Positions 24,048 to 32,412 of a stretch of DNA of 64,000 bases are shown in pieces; position 1 is the first letter of the stretch, and each line of letters starts with the position of its first letter. A program made the position numbers and the translations under genes. The notes beneath the pieces are model-generated. The model ran no database searches and had not been told where the DNA came from. It saw only the letters and a program-made list of their open reading frames with translations. Source of the stretch: Dysosmobacter sp. Marseille-Q4140. GTDB lineage: Bacteria; Bacillota; Clostridia; Oscillospirales; Oscillospiraceae. The stretch spans positions 2,976,001-3,040,000 of the forward strand of contig CP073694.1 in the NCBI GenBank assembly GCA_018228705.1, in the 5' to 3' direction.

Positions 24048-25829
24048 CTACATGATACCGCCGTCGATTCGCTCCTTCAGTTCGTTCAGATAGACCCACC
24101 GCTCCGTCTTTTCCTCCAGGGCGGCCTCCAGCGCCGCCAGGCGCTCCTGGACCTCCTGAAGCCGCACATAGTCGCTGCCGCAGGCAGCCTCCTCCGCCCG
24201 GCAGGCGGCCACCTGCTCCTCCAGGTCCGCCAGGTCCGCGTCGATGGTCTCGAACTCCCGCTGCTCCTTGAAGCTGAATTTCAGCTTTTTCTCCCGGGGG
24301 CGGGCCTGGGGGCGCTCCTTCGGCGCCTCTGTCCGGGCGGGGGCCTCCTCCGCCCTCCGGTCCCGCTCCCAGTCGGACCAGTTGCCGCTGTGACGGCGCA
24401 CCTCGCCGCTGCCCGTGACCTCAAAGATCTGCTCCGCCAGCTTGTCCAGGAAGAAGCGGTCGTGGGACACCGCCAGCACCGGGCCGGGGAAGTCCTGGAG
24501 ATAGTCCTCCAGAATGGACAGTGTGGTCACGTCCAGGTCGTTGGTGGGCTCATCCAGCACCAGCACGTTGGGCGCCGCCATCAGCACGGAGAGCAGGTAC
24601 AGCCGCCGCCGCTCCCCGCCGGAGAGGCGGCCGATGGGCACGGACTGGAGATCGCCGGGGAACAAAAACCGCTCCATCATCTGGTTGGCGGAGAAGGTGC
24701 CCTGGTCGGTTTTCACCTCGTCGGCAATGTCGTGGATGAAGTCGTAGACCCGCTGTTCGAGATCCAGCTCCCTGCCCTCCTGGGAGAAATGGCCGATCTT
24801 CACCGTGGTCCCGATCTCCACGGTGCCGCTGTCCGGGGCCAGCTCTCCGGTGAGGAGCCGCAGCAGGGTGGTCTTGCCAGCGCCGTTGCGGCCTACGATG
24901 CCGATGCGGTCCCGGCGCAGGAGATTGTATGAGAAGCCGGACACCACGGTCCGGTTCCCGAAGGACTTGGTCACATCGGTCAGCTCGATGATCTTTTTGC
25001 CCAGACGGCTGGAGGCCGCCGCCATCTGCACGGCGCTGTCAGTCTCCGGGACATCCCGGTTCAGAAGGTCCTCGTAGCGCTGGATGCGCTCCTTGGACTT
25101 GGTGGTCCGGGCCCGGCAGCCCCGCATGATCCACTCCCGCTCCCCCCGCAGGATGGCCTGGCGCTTGCGCTCGCTGGCCTCGGCCATCTCCAGCCGCTCT
25201 GCCTTCAGCTCCAGGTACTTGGAGTAGTTGGCCTCGTAGTGGTAGAGCTTGCCCCGGTCCAGCTCCGTGATGCGGTTGACCACCCGCTCGAGAAAATAGC
25301 GGTCATGGGTCACCATGATGAGCCCGCCCTTGAAGCGGCGCAGCCACTCCTCCAGCCAAGCCACCATCTCACTGTCCAGGTGGTTGGTGGGCTCGTCCAG
25401 CACCAGCACGTCCGCCGGATGGATCAGGGCCGCCGCCAGGGCCACCCGCTTGCGCTGGCCGCCGGAGAGGGTGCTCACCGGCTGATTCCAGTCCGGGATG
25501 CCCAGCCGGTCCAGCATGGCCTTGGCCTCATATTCGTTCAGCTGGCGAAATTCCGCCGGATAATGGAGGAACACCTGCTCCAGGGCCGTGGCCTCCGGGT
25601 CCATCTCCGGGTTCTGGGAGAGGAAGCTGATCTGCACGTTGGGGTTCCGGGCGATGGTGCCGCCGTCCGGTTCCAGAGCTCCGGAGAGGACCTTGAGAAA
25701 GGTGGACTTGCCGGTGCCGTTGATGCCGATGACGCCGATCTTGTCCCCCTCGTTGAGGTAGAGGTTCACATCATCCAGCAGCTGGCGGCTGCCGAAGTTG
25801 ATGGAGAGATGTTCCGCGGATAAGAGCAT
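24048..25829 (-). CDS. ABC-F ATPase (Uup/YfmR type)
   Basis: This 593-residue soluble protein has two ABC domains in tandem and no membrane part. Domain one has GINGTGKST and LSGGQRKRVAL; domain two has GRNGAGKTT and LSGGERRRLYL, each followed by LDEPTNHLD or LDEPTNDLD. A linker of about 80 residues (P-site tRNA interaction motif region, ELKAERLEMAEASERKRQ) joins them, and the C-terminal 70 residues form a charged coiled coil as in Uup/YfmR. These proteins resolve stalled ribosomes, often at proline-rich or acidic stretches. The coiled coil favours a housekeeping role over antibiotic resistance. Confidence 0.9.
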   Translation of the reverse strand: MLLSAEHLSINFGSRQLLDDVNLYLNEGDKIGVIGINGTGKSTFLKVLSGALEPDGGTIARNPNVQISFLSQNPEMDPEATALEQVFLHYPAEFRQLNEYEAKAMLDRLGIPDWNQPVSTLSGGQRKRVALAAALIHPADVLVLDEPTNHLDSEMVAWLEEWLRRFKGGLIMVTHDRYFLERVVNRITELDRGKLYHYEANYSKYLELKAERLEMAEASERKRQAILRGEREWIMRGCRARTTKSKERIQRYEDLLNRDVPETDSAVQMAAASSRLGKKIIELTDVTKSFGNRTVVSGFSYNLLRRDRIGIVGRNGAGKTTLLRLLTGELAPDSGTVEIGTTVKIGHFSQEGRELDLEQRVYDFIHDIADEVKTDQGTFSANQMMERFLFPGDLQSVPIGRLSGGERRRLYLLSVLMAAPNVLVLDEPTNDLDVTTLSILEDYLQDFPGPVLAVSHDRFFLDKLAEQIFEVTGSGEVRRHSGNWSDWERDRRAEEAPARTEAPKERPQARPREKKLKFSFKEQREFETIDADLADLEEQVAACRAEEAACGSDYVRLQEVQERLAALEAALEEKTERWVYLNELKERIDGGIM

Positions 25830-25899
25830 AGGGGATTCCTCCTGTCAAAACTGGTTCCATTGTACCACGGGGGCCGGGCTTTTACCAGTGGGAAAAGCC

Positions 25900-25928
25900 T
25901 TGCAATGCCGGGGGCGGCAGGGTACAAT
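25900..25928 (+). promoter_or_regulatory. Promoter of the membrane protein-RluA operon
   Basis: TTGCAA (25900-25905), 17 nt, TACAAT (25923-25928). Confidence 0.65.
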
Positions 25929-25951
25929 AGCGGTGAAACGGAGGAGCGTCC

Positions 25952-26383
25952 ATGAAAGATATCAGGGGCTTCGAGCCCTGGTTTTTTATTCTGTTCGGCC
26001 TGTTCCACCTGCACCGGATCTGGGGCCTGCTGGACCGGTCCGGCTACGCGGGCTTCTGGATGGGGCTGCTGACGGAGCGGGGGCCTCTCTACTGGGGGCT
26101 CATGGCAGCGCTGGGCGGACTGTGCCTGGCGGGGCTTGCGCTGTTTTTCCGCTGCTTCCGGCAGCGGCGCTGGTGGCGGTGGGCCTATCTGCTGGGCGGC
26201 GGATATGTGCTGTTCGACCTGTTTGCCATTGCGGCGGGGCTGCCGGCCTGGCGGCGGCTGCTGAGCGCCATGTTCGATACCGGCGCCTGGTACTGGAACG
26301 GTCTCTGGGGCGGCTTCTCGGCGCTGGGCGGCGTCTGCCTGGCCTTCGGGCTGGCCCTGCTGCGGGAGAGGAGGCGGGCGTGA
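25952..26383 (+). CDS. Four-helix membrane protein of unknown function
   Basis: This 143-residue protein is not recognised. It has four likely membrane helices (about 10-25, 45-68, 78-96 and 112-136), many Trp/Arg residues at the boundaries and an FHLHRIWGLLDRSGYAGFW segment near the start. CGGAGGAG precedes the ATG. Its stop overlaps the start of the pseudouridine synthase (TGATG), so the two are translationally coupled, although no functional link is evident. Confidence 0.65.
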   Translation: MKDIRGFEPWFFILFGLFHLHRIWGLLDRSGYAGFWMGLLTERGPLYWGLMAALGGLCLAGLALFFRCFRQRRWWRWAYLLGGGYVLFDLFAIAAGLPAWRRLLSAMFDTGAWYWNGLWGGFSALGGVCLAFGLALLRERRRA

Positions 26384-27297
26384 TGGAGACCATCTCCTAC
26401 ACCCTGCCGCCGGAGCAGGACGGCGCCACGGTCCGCCACATCCTCCGCGCGCAGCTGCACTTCTCCTCCCACGGCGTCTCCCGCCTGGCCCATGCGCCGG
26501 ACGGCATCACCGTCAACGGCCTCCACGCCCGCACCACCCAGGTCCTGCGGACCGGCGATGTGCTGACGGTGGAGACCGGGGACCACCGTCCGCCCAGAGC
26601 CGTGGCGGTGCCCGGGGACTGGCCGCTGCCGGTGGTGTGGGAGGACGGCCACCTGCTGGTGGTGAACAAGCCCGCCGGCATGGCGGTCCACGCCTCCAGC
26701 TTCGTGCCGGAGACGCCCACCGTGGCCGGGGCCCTGGCCTGGCAGCGGGGGAGCGATTTCATCTTCCACCCGGTGAACCGGCTGGACAAGGGCACCACCG
26801 GCCTTATGGCGGTGGCCAAGAGCGGCTATGTCCACGACCTGCTGCGCCGGCAGCTCCACACGCCCCACTTCCGCCGGGAGTACCGGGCGGTATGCCTGGG
26901 GTGCCCGGTGCCGCCGGAGGGGACCGTGGACGCCCCCATCGGACGGGACGAGCCCTCGCCGGTCCGGCGCTGTATCCGGCCCGACGGCGCCTCCGCCCGG
27001 ACGGCCTACCGCACTCTGGCCCGGGCGGACGGGATGAGTCTGCTGGCCGTGGTGCCGGAGACCGGGCGGACCCACCAGATCCGCCTGCACATGGCCCACC
27101 TGGGCTGTCCCCTGGCCGGGGACTGGCTCTACGGCACCGAGGACCCGGACCTGATCCCCCGGCCCGCCCTCCATGCCTTCGCCCTGGCCCTGACCCACCC
27201 CGTCACCGGGGAGCGCCTGCATCTGACGGCGCCGCTGCCGCCGGACATGGCACGGCTGGTCCCGCCGCCGGAGGACGACCACCCAATGAACTTTTAA
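26383..27297 (+). CDS. RluA-family pseudouridine synthase
   Basis: This 304-residue enzyme isomerises uridine in rRNA or tRNA. The N-terminal ~75 residues form an S4-like RNA-binding domain (HGVSRLAHAPDGITVNGLH), followed by the RluA core with VVNKPAGMAVHAS and the catalytic Asp in HPVNRLDKGTTG. The closing motifs ETGRTHQIRLHMAHLG and GDWLYG are typical. The exact target position cannot be told from sequence. Its ATG overlaps the stop of the membrane protein gene. Confidence 0.9.
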   Translation: METISYTLPPEQDGATVRHILRAQLHFSSHGVSRLAHAPDGITVNGLHARTTQVLRTGDVLTVETGDHRPPRAVAVPGDWPLPVVWEDGHLLVVNKPAGMAVHASSFVPETPTVAGALAWQRGSDFIFHPVNRLDKGTTGLMAVAKSGYVHDLLRRQLHTPHFRREYRAVCLGCPVPPEGTVDAPIGRDEPSPVRRCIRPDGASARTAYRTLARADGMSLLAVVPETGRTHQIRLHMAHLGCPLAGDWLYGTEDPDLIPRPALHAFALALTHPVTGERLHLTAPLPPDMARLVPPPEDDHPMNF

Positions 27298-27324
27298 GCG
27301 CGGGAGCGCATAAGGAGGAATATT

Positions 27325-27609
27325 ATGTTAACTTGGAACGTCACCTACCACTGCAAGCCCGGCCGGCGTGAGGCCTTCTATCAGGCGGTCACGGACCTGG
27401 GCGTCCGGGCCAACTCCCTCAGCGAGGCCGGCAACGTCAAGTACGACTACTACTTTGATGCCCAGGACCCGGACGCGCTGCTGCTGGTGGAGACCTGGGA
27501 GACGCCGGAGCTTCAGCAGGCCCACTGTCAGACGGAGCTGTTCGCCAAGCTCCAGGCGCTGAAGGCGGACTACTGCGCCAGCGTCGCCATCGACAAATTC
27601 AACTACTGA
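27325..27609 (+). CDS. ABM-family (antibiotic biosynthesis monooxygenase-like) protein
   Basis: This 94-residue single-domain protein is a ferredoxin-like dimeric alpha+beta fold. Residues LLLVETWETPELQQAHCQTELF give the conserved W/E and His of the ABM domain. Homologues act as quinol monooxygenases or simply bind small aromatic compounds; no cofactor motif is visible. A strong AAGGAGGAAT lies before the ATG. It closes the transcript that begins at 25923 and is followed by a terminator. Confidence 0.83.
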   Translation: MLTWNVTYHCKPGRREAFYQAVTDLGVRANSLSEAGNVKYDYYFDAQDPDALLLVETWETPELQQAHCQTELFAKLQALKADYCASVAIDKFNY

Positions 27610-27614
27610 GCAGA

Positions 27615-27651
27615 AAACGGGGCGGGAGGCCTATGGCCTCCCGCCCTGTTT
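27615..27651. terminator. Bidirectional terminator
   Basis: A 17-bp stem (AAACGGGGCGGGAGGCC with GGCCTCCCGCCCTGTTT), TAT loop, between convergent genes. Confidence 0.83.
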
Positions 27652-27655
27652 CAGC

Positions 27656-28312
27656 TTACATACAGTCCGCCAGCTCCTGAAGCTCCAGGAAAAACCGGGA
27701 CAGGTGGAACCCGTCCGCCACCGCATGGTGAATGTTGAGGGAGAGGGGCATCAGGACCCGCTCCCCCACGGGCTCGTACTTTCCCCAAGTGACCACCGGC
27801 CCCAGGTAGGTGCCGCTGTCGAAAATGTGCATATCGAAGCTGCGGTACCGGATCCAGGGCAGGCAGGATATGTCAAAGGTGTTGGGCGGCACATCCATCT
27901 GATCGAAGTGGTCCAGAGCCGCATACCGTTTCCGATCCTTCAGGAAACGGCGGTGAAAGAGCGCCGGATCCGGGTCAAAGGGTGTCACCAGCTTGACGAA
28001 AGTTTGCCTGTCCGGGCGGAAATCGGCATAATAGGGCTCGATCCGCTCCCAGAGGACCAGCCGGTTCCGATCATCCCAGCCGTACCGGAATTCGTCGTGG
28101 GCGTTGAGGACCCTGGTCACCATCCAGATCATGGCGGGATAGAAGGAAAGGCCTCGTTTATGCAGACTGTTCAGCAGCCGGGATACGTCCAGATCCACCG
28201 TCATGCTCATGACGCAGCGCAGGTCATCGATGAAATGCCGGAACACCGGACCGCGATCCCAGACGCTCAGATCGACTATGGTGTGTGCGGGCAGGTTTGC
28301 GTTTGTATTCAT
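27656..28312 (-). CDS. catA: Type A chloramphenicol acetyltransferase
   Basis: This 218-residue trimeric acetyltransferase-fold protein acetylates chloramphenicol or a related hydroxyl compound with acetyl-CoA. The catalytic motif is SLNIHHAVADG with the base at H196 (H195-H196-x3-D200-G201), and the DHFDQMDVPPNTFDISCLPW core is typical of CAT. Its Shine-Dalgarno AGGAGG is buried in a hairpin and preceded by a nine-codon leader peptide, as in inducible cat genes of Gram-positive bacteria. GC content resembles its neighbours, so recent transfer is not obvious. It diverges from the exonuclease gene. Confidence 0.87.
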   Translation of the reverse strand: MNTNANLPAHTIVDLSVWDRGPVFRHFIDDLRCVMSMTVDLDVSRLLNSLHKRGLSFYPAMIWMVTRVLNAHDEFRYGWDDRNRLVLWERIEPYYADFRPDRQTFVKLVTPFDPDPALFHRRFLKDRKRYAALDHFDQMDVPPNTFDISCLPWIRYRSFDMHIFDSGTYLGPVVTWGKYEPVGERVLMPLSLNIHHAVADGFHLSRFFLELQELADCM

Positions 28313-28316
28313 AAAA

Positions 28317-28351
28317 GCCTCCTGAAATCAAAATGGATCGGTTCAGGAGGC
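28317..28351 (-). promoter_or_regulatory. Translation-attenuation hairpin sequestering the cat RBS
   Basis: Read leftward, GCCTCCTGAA (28351-28342) pairs perfectly with TTCAGGAGGC (28326-28317) across a 15-nt loop. The 3' arm contains the cat Shine-Dalgarno AGGAGG, 5 nt before the ATG. The 5' arm overlaps the last codons of the leader peptide. Confidence 0.85.
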
Positions 28352-28372
28352 CGTGTCAAGGCCGCGCTTCAC
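28343..28372 (-). CDS. cat leader peptide (9 residues)
   Basis: GTG AAG CGC GGC CTT GAC ACG GCC TCC TGA encodes MKRGLDTAS. A purine-rich site (AGGAGAGGGGGG) lies upstream. The stop codon sits inside the 5' arm of the hairpin that hides the cat RBS, so a ribosome stalled around codon 5-6 would cover that arm and free the RBS. The size (9 codons) and geometry match cat-86-type leaders. Confidence 0.75.
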   Translation of the reverse strand: MKRGLDTAS

Positions 28373-28403
28373 AGAGGTTCCCCCCTCTCCTGAAGATGGC
28401 CCC

Positions 28404-28433
28404 ATTTTATCAAAGCGGCGTGGCGGAAGTCAA
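28404..28433 (-). promoter_or_regulatory. cat promoter
   Basis: Read leftward: TTGACT (28433-28428), 18 nt, TAAAAT (28409-28404). Transcription should start near 28397, just ahead of the leader-peptide RBS. Confidence 0.7.
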
Positions 28434-28442
28434 CGCCGCCCC

Positions 28443-28471
28443 TTGACAAACCCGCCCCGCCGCCCTATCCT
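28443..28471 (+). promoter_or_regulatory. Promoter of the exonuclease gene
   Basis: TTGACA (28443-28448), 17 nt, TATCCT (28466-28471); divergent from the cat promoter. Confidence 0.7.
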
Positions 28472-28501
28472 GAAAAAAATGATTTCTGACAGGAGGGCCC
28501 C

Positions 28502-29188
28502 ATGACCACACGGCTGCTGGAGCGGTTCGACCGCATCATCGTATTCGACACCGAGACCACCGGCATCGACTTTGTTCAGGACGAGATCATCGAACTGGGG
28601 GCCGTGTGCCTGACGGCGGAGGGGGAGACCGGCGCCATGGACGATCTGATCCGCCTGTCCCCGGGCCGGGCCCTGCCGCCCTTCATCACGGACCTGACCG
28701 GCATCACGCCGCAGCAGCTGGAGATGGAAGGCGTGGAGAAATCCGCCGCCGCGGAGCGGTTCTGCCGTCTGCTGGAGGGGGCGGAGCGGCCGCTGCTGGC
28801 CGCCTACAACGCCCAGTTCGACCTGAGCTTTCTCTACTATCTGCTGCGGCCTCTGGGCCGGGCGGCGGTGCTGGGGCCGCCCCGGTTCCTGGATCTGCTG
28901 ACCGTGTACCGGGACCGGCGGGACTACCCCCACAAGCTCTGCAACGCCATCGAGGCCTTCCATCTGGAGGACGCGGCGGTCAACAGCCACCGGGCCGTGG
29001 ACGACGCCCGGGCGGCCCTGGCCCTGCTGGGCGCCATGGAGGCGGAGCGGGACGATCTGGACCGGTACATCGACCTCTTCGGCACCCACCCCAAGTACGG
29101 CGTCTCGGGCAAACGGATCTCCTCTGTCACCTACCGGCCCCAGTCCTACCAGCGGACAAGGCCCCTGTACGAGACCGGGGAAGTGTGA
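28502..29188 (+). CDS. DnaQ-like 3'-5' exonuclease
   Basis: This 228-residue DEDDh exonuclease resembles the epsilon subunit of DNA polymerase III. Exo I is VFDTETTGIDF (Asp/Glu ligands), exo II is AAYNAQFDLSFL, and exo III is NSHRAVDDARAAL with the catalytic His and final Asp. A C-terminal extension of about 50 residues follows. It lacks the polymerase-fused form (PolC) and stands alone, so proofreading or a repair/RNA-trimming role are both possible. CAGGAGGG precedes the ATG. Confidence 0.85.
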   Translation: MTTRLLERFDRIIVFDTETTGIDFVQDEIIELGAVCLTAEGETGAMDDLIRLSPGRALPPFITDLTGITPQQLEMEGVEKSAAAERFCRLLEGAERPLLAAYNAQFDLSFLYYLLRPLGRAAVLGPPRFLDLLTVYRDRRDYPHKLCNAIEAFHLEDAAVNSHRAVDDARAALALLGAMEAERDDLDRYIDLFGTHPKYGVSGKRISSVTYRPQSYQRTRPLYETGEV

Positions 29189-29215
29189 AGGAATTGTGAA
29201 TTTTTGCGGAAGGGC

Positions 29216-29263
29216 TTGCAATATGACAACCTGTCGGCTATGATAAGCGACAGGTTGTCATAT
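29216..29263 (+). promoter_or_regulatory. tetR promoter with nested palindromic operators
   Basis: TTGCAA (29216-29221), 17 nt, TATGAT (29239-29244). A perfect 16-bp inverted repeat, ATATGACAACCTGTCG (29221-29236) and its complement (29248-29263), brackets the -10. Each arm itself contains GACA-N3-TGTC, so there are two complete TetR-type half-palindrome sites. Confidence 0.75.
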
Positions 29264-29381
29264 TTCTTTTCCTCCGCCGGAAAATTTCTCTTGACCTTCC
29301 CCCTGGTGGAAGGCGCAGAATGTCCGCGGGATGAAGAAAGCGGCGCCGTCATATCGTATTGTTTGAGAGGAGGGGAGCGCC

Positions 29382-30002
29382 GTGCCGAGCAGCACGTTTA
29401 TGAACCTGCCGCCGGAAAAGCAGGAAAAGCTGCTGGAGGCTGCCACCCGGGAATTCTCCAGCCGGCCCTTCAACGAGGCCTCCATCAACCAGATCATCAA
29501 GGAGGCCGGTATCCCCCGGGGCAGCTTCTATATGTACTTCCAGGACAAGGAGGAACTGTTCCGGTATCTGCTGCGGGGCTATGTGGACCAGATGGTCATG
29601 GTCATCGAGGAGCTGCTGCTGCGCCGGAAGGGGGACATCTTCCAGGCCCTGCTGGACCTGTACGACTACTTGGCCGCCAAGGGCGGCGCCCAGCACCTGG
29701 GGGAGATGGGGGCTATGGCCCGCATCCTCCACTGCAACCAGGGGATGCAGAAAACAGGCCTTTTGGGGATGCTGGATCCCGGGGCCATCCTGGAACGGCT
29801 GAAGGACGCGGTGAACCCGGACCTGCTGGATCTGCGGCGGGAGCGGGACCTTGGAGATATCCTGGGCGTGCTGCTGAGCACCACGGTGCCCATGGTCTAT
29901 GCCGGCCTGCAGGCCGGCGCCGCTCCCGGCAGCCGGGAGCGGCTGGAAAATGTATTGGAGATCCTGCGGCGGGGCATGGGAAAGACGCCGCCGGAAAACT
30001 GA
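29382..30002 (+). CDS. TetR/AcrR family repressor
   Basis: This 206-residue regulator has an N-terminal helix-turn-helix (about 15-60; INQIIKEAGIPRGSFYMYFQDKEEL, here INQIIKEAGIPRGS plus FYMYFQDKEELF) and an all-helical ligand-binding domain. It starts at GTG 29382 behind GAGAGGAGGGGAG, about 140 nt after the nested operator, so autorepression is likely. The following three genes encode a MacAB-like exporter and are spaced only 4-15 nt apart, so this protein is the probable local repressor of an efflux operon induced by its substrate. Confidence 0.88.
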   Translation: MPSSTFMNLPPEKQEKLLEAATREFSSRPFNEASINQIIKEAGIPRGSFYMYFQDKEELFRYLLRGYVDQMVMVIEELLLRRKGDIFQALLDLYDYLAAKGGAQHLGEMGAMARILHCNQGMQKTGLLGMLDPGAILERLKDAVNPDLLDLRRERDLGDILGVLLSTTVPMVYAGLQAGAAPGSRERLENVLEILRRGMGKTPPEN

Positions 30003-30017
30003 GAGAAGGAGCGCATT

Positions 30018-31661
30018 ATGGAAGAACTGATGAAGGAAGAGGCCGTTCAGGACCCGGCGCCGGTTCAGACGCCGGAGACCAAGCAGAAATGGAAGCCCCA
30101 TCTGCCCAAGAGCAAAAAGGGCAGGCGCTGGCTGAAGATCGGCGTGGCACTGGTGATTGTGGCTGCCATTGTGGGCGGATGCATGTCCAGCCTGAAAAAG
30201 AACGTCAACAGTACACTGGCGGGGGCGTATCTGGTGGCCACTGCCACCCGGCAGGATCTGACGGTCAGCGTCTCCGGCACCGCCACGCTGGAGCCCGCGG
30301 ACTCCTACAATGTCACCACGCTGATCTCCGGCGAGATCCTGGACTCCCCCTTCGAGGTGGGAGACCTGGTCAGCAAGGATACGCTGCTCTACGCCATGGA
30401 CAGCAGCGACGCCCAGGATTCCGTGTCCCGGGCGGAGATCTCCGTGGAGCAGGCCCGGCTCAGCTATGAGCAGGCCCAGGAGGCCCTGCACCCCACGGCG
30501 CCCCTCAGCGGCATCATCGGGGAGGTCTATGTCCACAACGGCCAGAGCGTCACCGCCGGTACTCAGATCGCCAAGGTGGTGGCCAGTACGGAGCTGACCA
30601 TGGACTTCCTGTTCGCCTTTGCCGATCCCGCCGACTTCTACATCGGCCAGCAGGCCACAGTGTTCATCGACGGCTTTGACGGCTCCCAGATGGGCACGGT
30701 GACCTATGTCTCCAACTCCAGCGCCATCACGGCCAATGGCAAGGAGGCCGTCTCCGTCCGGGTGCGGCTCAATAACCCCGGCGCCGTCTCCGACGCCTTC
30801 ACCGCCTCCGCCGTCATCGGCAGCTACACCAGCTACGGGGAGACGCCGGTGGCCATGCCCGCCTCCGCCGTGGTCTACGCCACGGCCTCCGGCACCATCA
30901 ACGATCTCAATATGCTCTCCGGCAACACCGTCTCCAAGGGCGACGTGCTGTGCACCGTGGAGTCCGAGACCACCCGGAACCAGATCGAAAACGCCCGGCT
31001 GAATCTGGCCTCCGCCCAGCTCTCCGCCGGTACCGCCCAGGGGACCGTGGACGACTACAACATCACCTCCCCCATCGCCGGAACCGTTATTGAGAAAAAC
31101 TTCAAGGCCGGGGACAAGGTGGACGGCGCCGCCTCCGGCACCCTGGCGGTGATCTACGACCTGAGCTATCTGAAGCTGGAGGTGGCCGTGGACGAACTGG
31201 ACATCGGCAAGGTGGAAGTGGGCCAGCAGGTGGAGATCACCGCCGACGCCCTGGAGGGCCAGACCTTCACCGGCGTGGTAGACACCATCAGCATCAGCGG
31301 CAACACGGTGAACGGCGCCACCAGCTACCCGGTCACCATCATCCTGGAGGACTACGGCGATCTGCGCCCGGGCATGAACGTCTCCGCGAAGATCATCGGC
31401 GACGAGATCCCCAACGCCCTGTGTATCCCCGTGGACGCTGTGGGCCGGGGGAATGTGGTCACGGTGCCGGGAGAGGGCGCCATGAACGCCGACAACACCG
31501 CCGTGGCGGACATCACCAAGCTGGAGACCCGGGAGGTGACCCTGGGCCGCAACGACGATATGTACATCGAGGTGACGAGCGGTCTGGAGGAGGGCGACAT
31601 CGTCCTGATCGAAAACCAGGCCTCCAGTCTGATGGATATGATGATGTCGACGGGAGGCTGA
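30018..31661 (+). CDS. Efflux adaptor (HlyD/MacA family) with duplicated module
   Basis: This 547-residue protein has a basic N-terminus, one membrane anchor (about 38-58, ending in a Cys) and an extracellular part. It contains two biotinyl-lipoyl/beta-barrel sets: the first around 85-240 (SGEILDSPFEVGDLVSKDTL), the second around 290-450 (SGTINDLNMLSGNTVSKGDV, then TSPIAGTVIEKNFKAGDKVD). Usual MacA-like adaptors are about 350-420 residues, so this chain is long by roughly one module. It links the ABC permease encoded downstream to the cell surface. Confidence 0.85.
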   Translation: MEELMKEEAVQDPAPVQTPETKQKWKPHLPKSKKGRRWLKIGVALVIVAAIVGGCMSSLKKNVNSTLAGAYLVATATRQDLTVSVSGTATLEPADSYNVTTLISGEILDSPFEVGDLVSKDTLLYAMDSSDAQDSVSRAEISVEQARLSYEQAQEALHPTAPLSGIIGEVYVHNGQSVTAGTQIAKVVASTELTMDFLFAFADPADFYIGQQATVFIDGFDGSQMGTVTYVSNSSAITANGKEAVSVRVRLNNPGAVSDAFTASAVIGSYTSYGETPVAMPASAVVYATASGTINDLNMLSGNTVSKGDVLCTVESETTRNQIENARLNLASAQLSAGTAQGTVDDYNITSPIAGTVIEKNFKAGDKVDGAASGTLAVIYDLSYLKLEVAVDELDIGKVEVGQQVEITADALEGQTFTGVVDTISISGNTVNGATSYPVTIILEDYGDLRPGMNVSAKIIGDEIPNALCIPVDAVGRGNVVTVPGEGAMNADNTAVADITKLETREVTLGRNDDMYIEVTSGLEEGDIVLIENQASSLMDMMMSTGG

Positions 31662-31665
31662 GCCC

Positions 31666-32412
31666 ATGGAGCACCTCATTGAACTGAAGGACGTCTACAA
31701 GATCTACCAGATGGGCGAGGAGACGGTCCACGCCCTGGACGGCGTCAGCCTGACGGTGGATCCGGGGGAGTTCGTGGCCATCGTGGGCTCCTCCGGCTCC
31801 GGCAAGTCCACGGCCATGAACATCATCGGTTGCCTGGACGTGCCCACCTCCGGCACCTATCACCTGGGGGGCATCGACGTGTCCACTATGGAGGACGACC
31901 AGCAGGCGGAGGTCCGCAACAAGATGCTGGGTTTCATCTTCCAGCAGTACAACCTGATCCCCAAGCTCACGGTCCAGGAGAACGTGGAGCTGCCGCTGCT
32001 GTATGCCGGCGTCAGCGCAGAGGAGCGTCACCGCCGAGCGGTGCAGTCCCTGGAGCGGGTGGGCCTGGCCGACAAGCGGAAGAACCTGCCCAGCCAGCTC
32101 TCCGGCGGCCAGCAGCAGCGGGTGTCCATCGCCCGGGCTCTGGCGGGCAAGCCTTCGGTCATCCTGGCCGACGAGCCCACCGGCGCCCTGGACTCCCGCA
32201 CCGGCCGGGAGGTGCTGCGGTTTTTGCAGCAGCTCAACCGGGAGGGGGACACGGTGGTCCTCATCACCCACGACAACTCCATCGCCGTCAAGGCCCGGCG
32301 GATCGTTCGCCTCCAGGACGGCAAGATCATCTATGACGGGGATGCGGGTGACCCCCAGGCTCTGGTCCAGCCCCATGAGTACGACGAGGAGACAGAGGAG
32401 GCGGGCCTATGA
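31666..32412 (+). CDS. MacB/LolD-type ABC ATP-binding protein
   Basis: This 248-residue ATPase has Walker A GSSGSGKST, signature LSGGQQQRVSIARAL, Walker B VILADEPTGALD and the MacB/LolD-type FIFQQYNLIPKLTVQENVELPL. It powers the permease encoded next, whose start overlaps its stop by 4 nt. Together with the adaptor it forms a Gram-positive MacAB-like exporter for antimicrobial peptides, macrolides or envelope lipids. Confidence 0.92.
   Translation: MEHLIELKDVYKIYQMGEETVHALDGVSLTVDPGEFVAIVGSSGSGKSTAMNIIGCLDVPTSGTYHLGGIDVSTMEDDQQAEVRNKMLGFIFQQYNLIPKLTVQENVELPLLYAGVSAEERHRRAVQSLERVGLADKRKNLPSQLSGGQQQRVSIARALAGKPSVILADEPTGALDSRTGREVLRFLQQLNREGDTVVLITHDNSIAVKARRIVRLQDGKIIYDGDAGDPQALVQPHEYDEETEEAGL

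Noticed and set aside
24048..25829. The ABC-F protein as an antibiotic resistance determinant
   Set aside because: It has the Uup/YfmR layout with a C-terminal coiled coil, and nothing in the surroundings suggests a resistance cassette.
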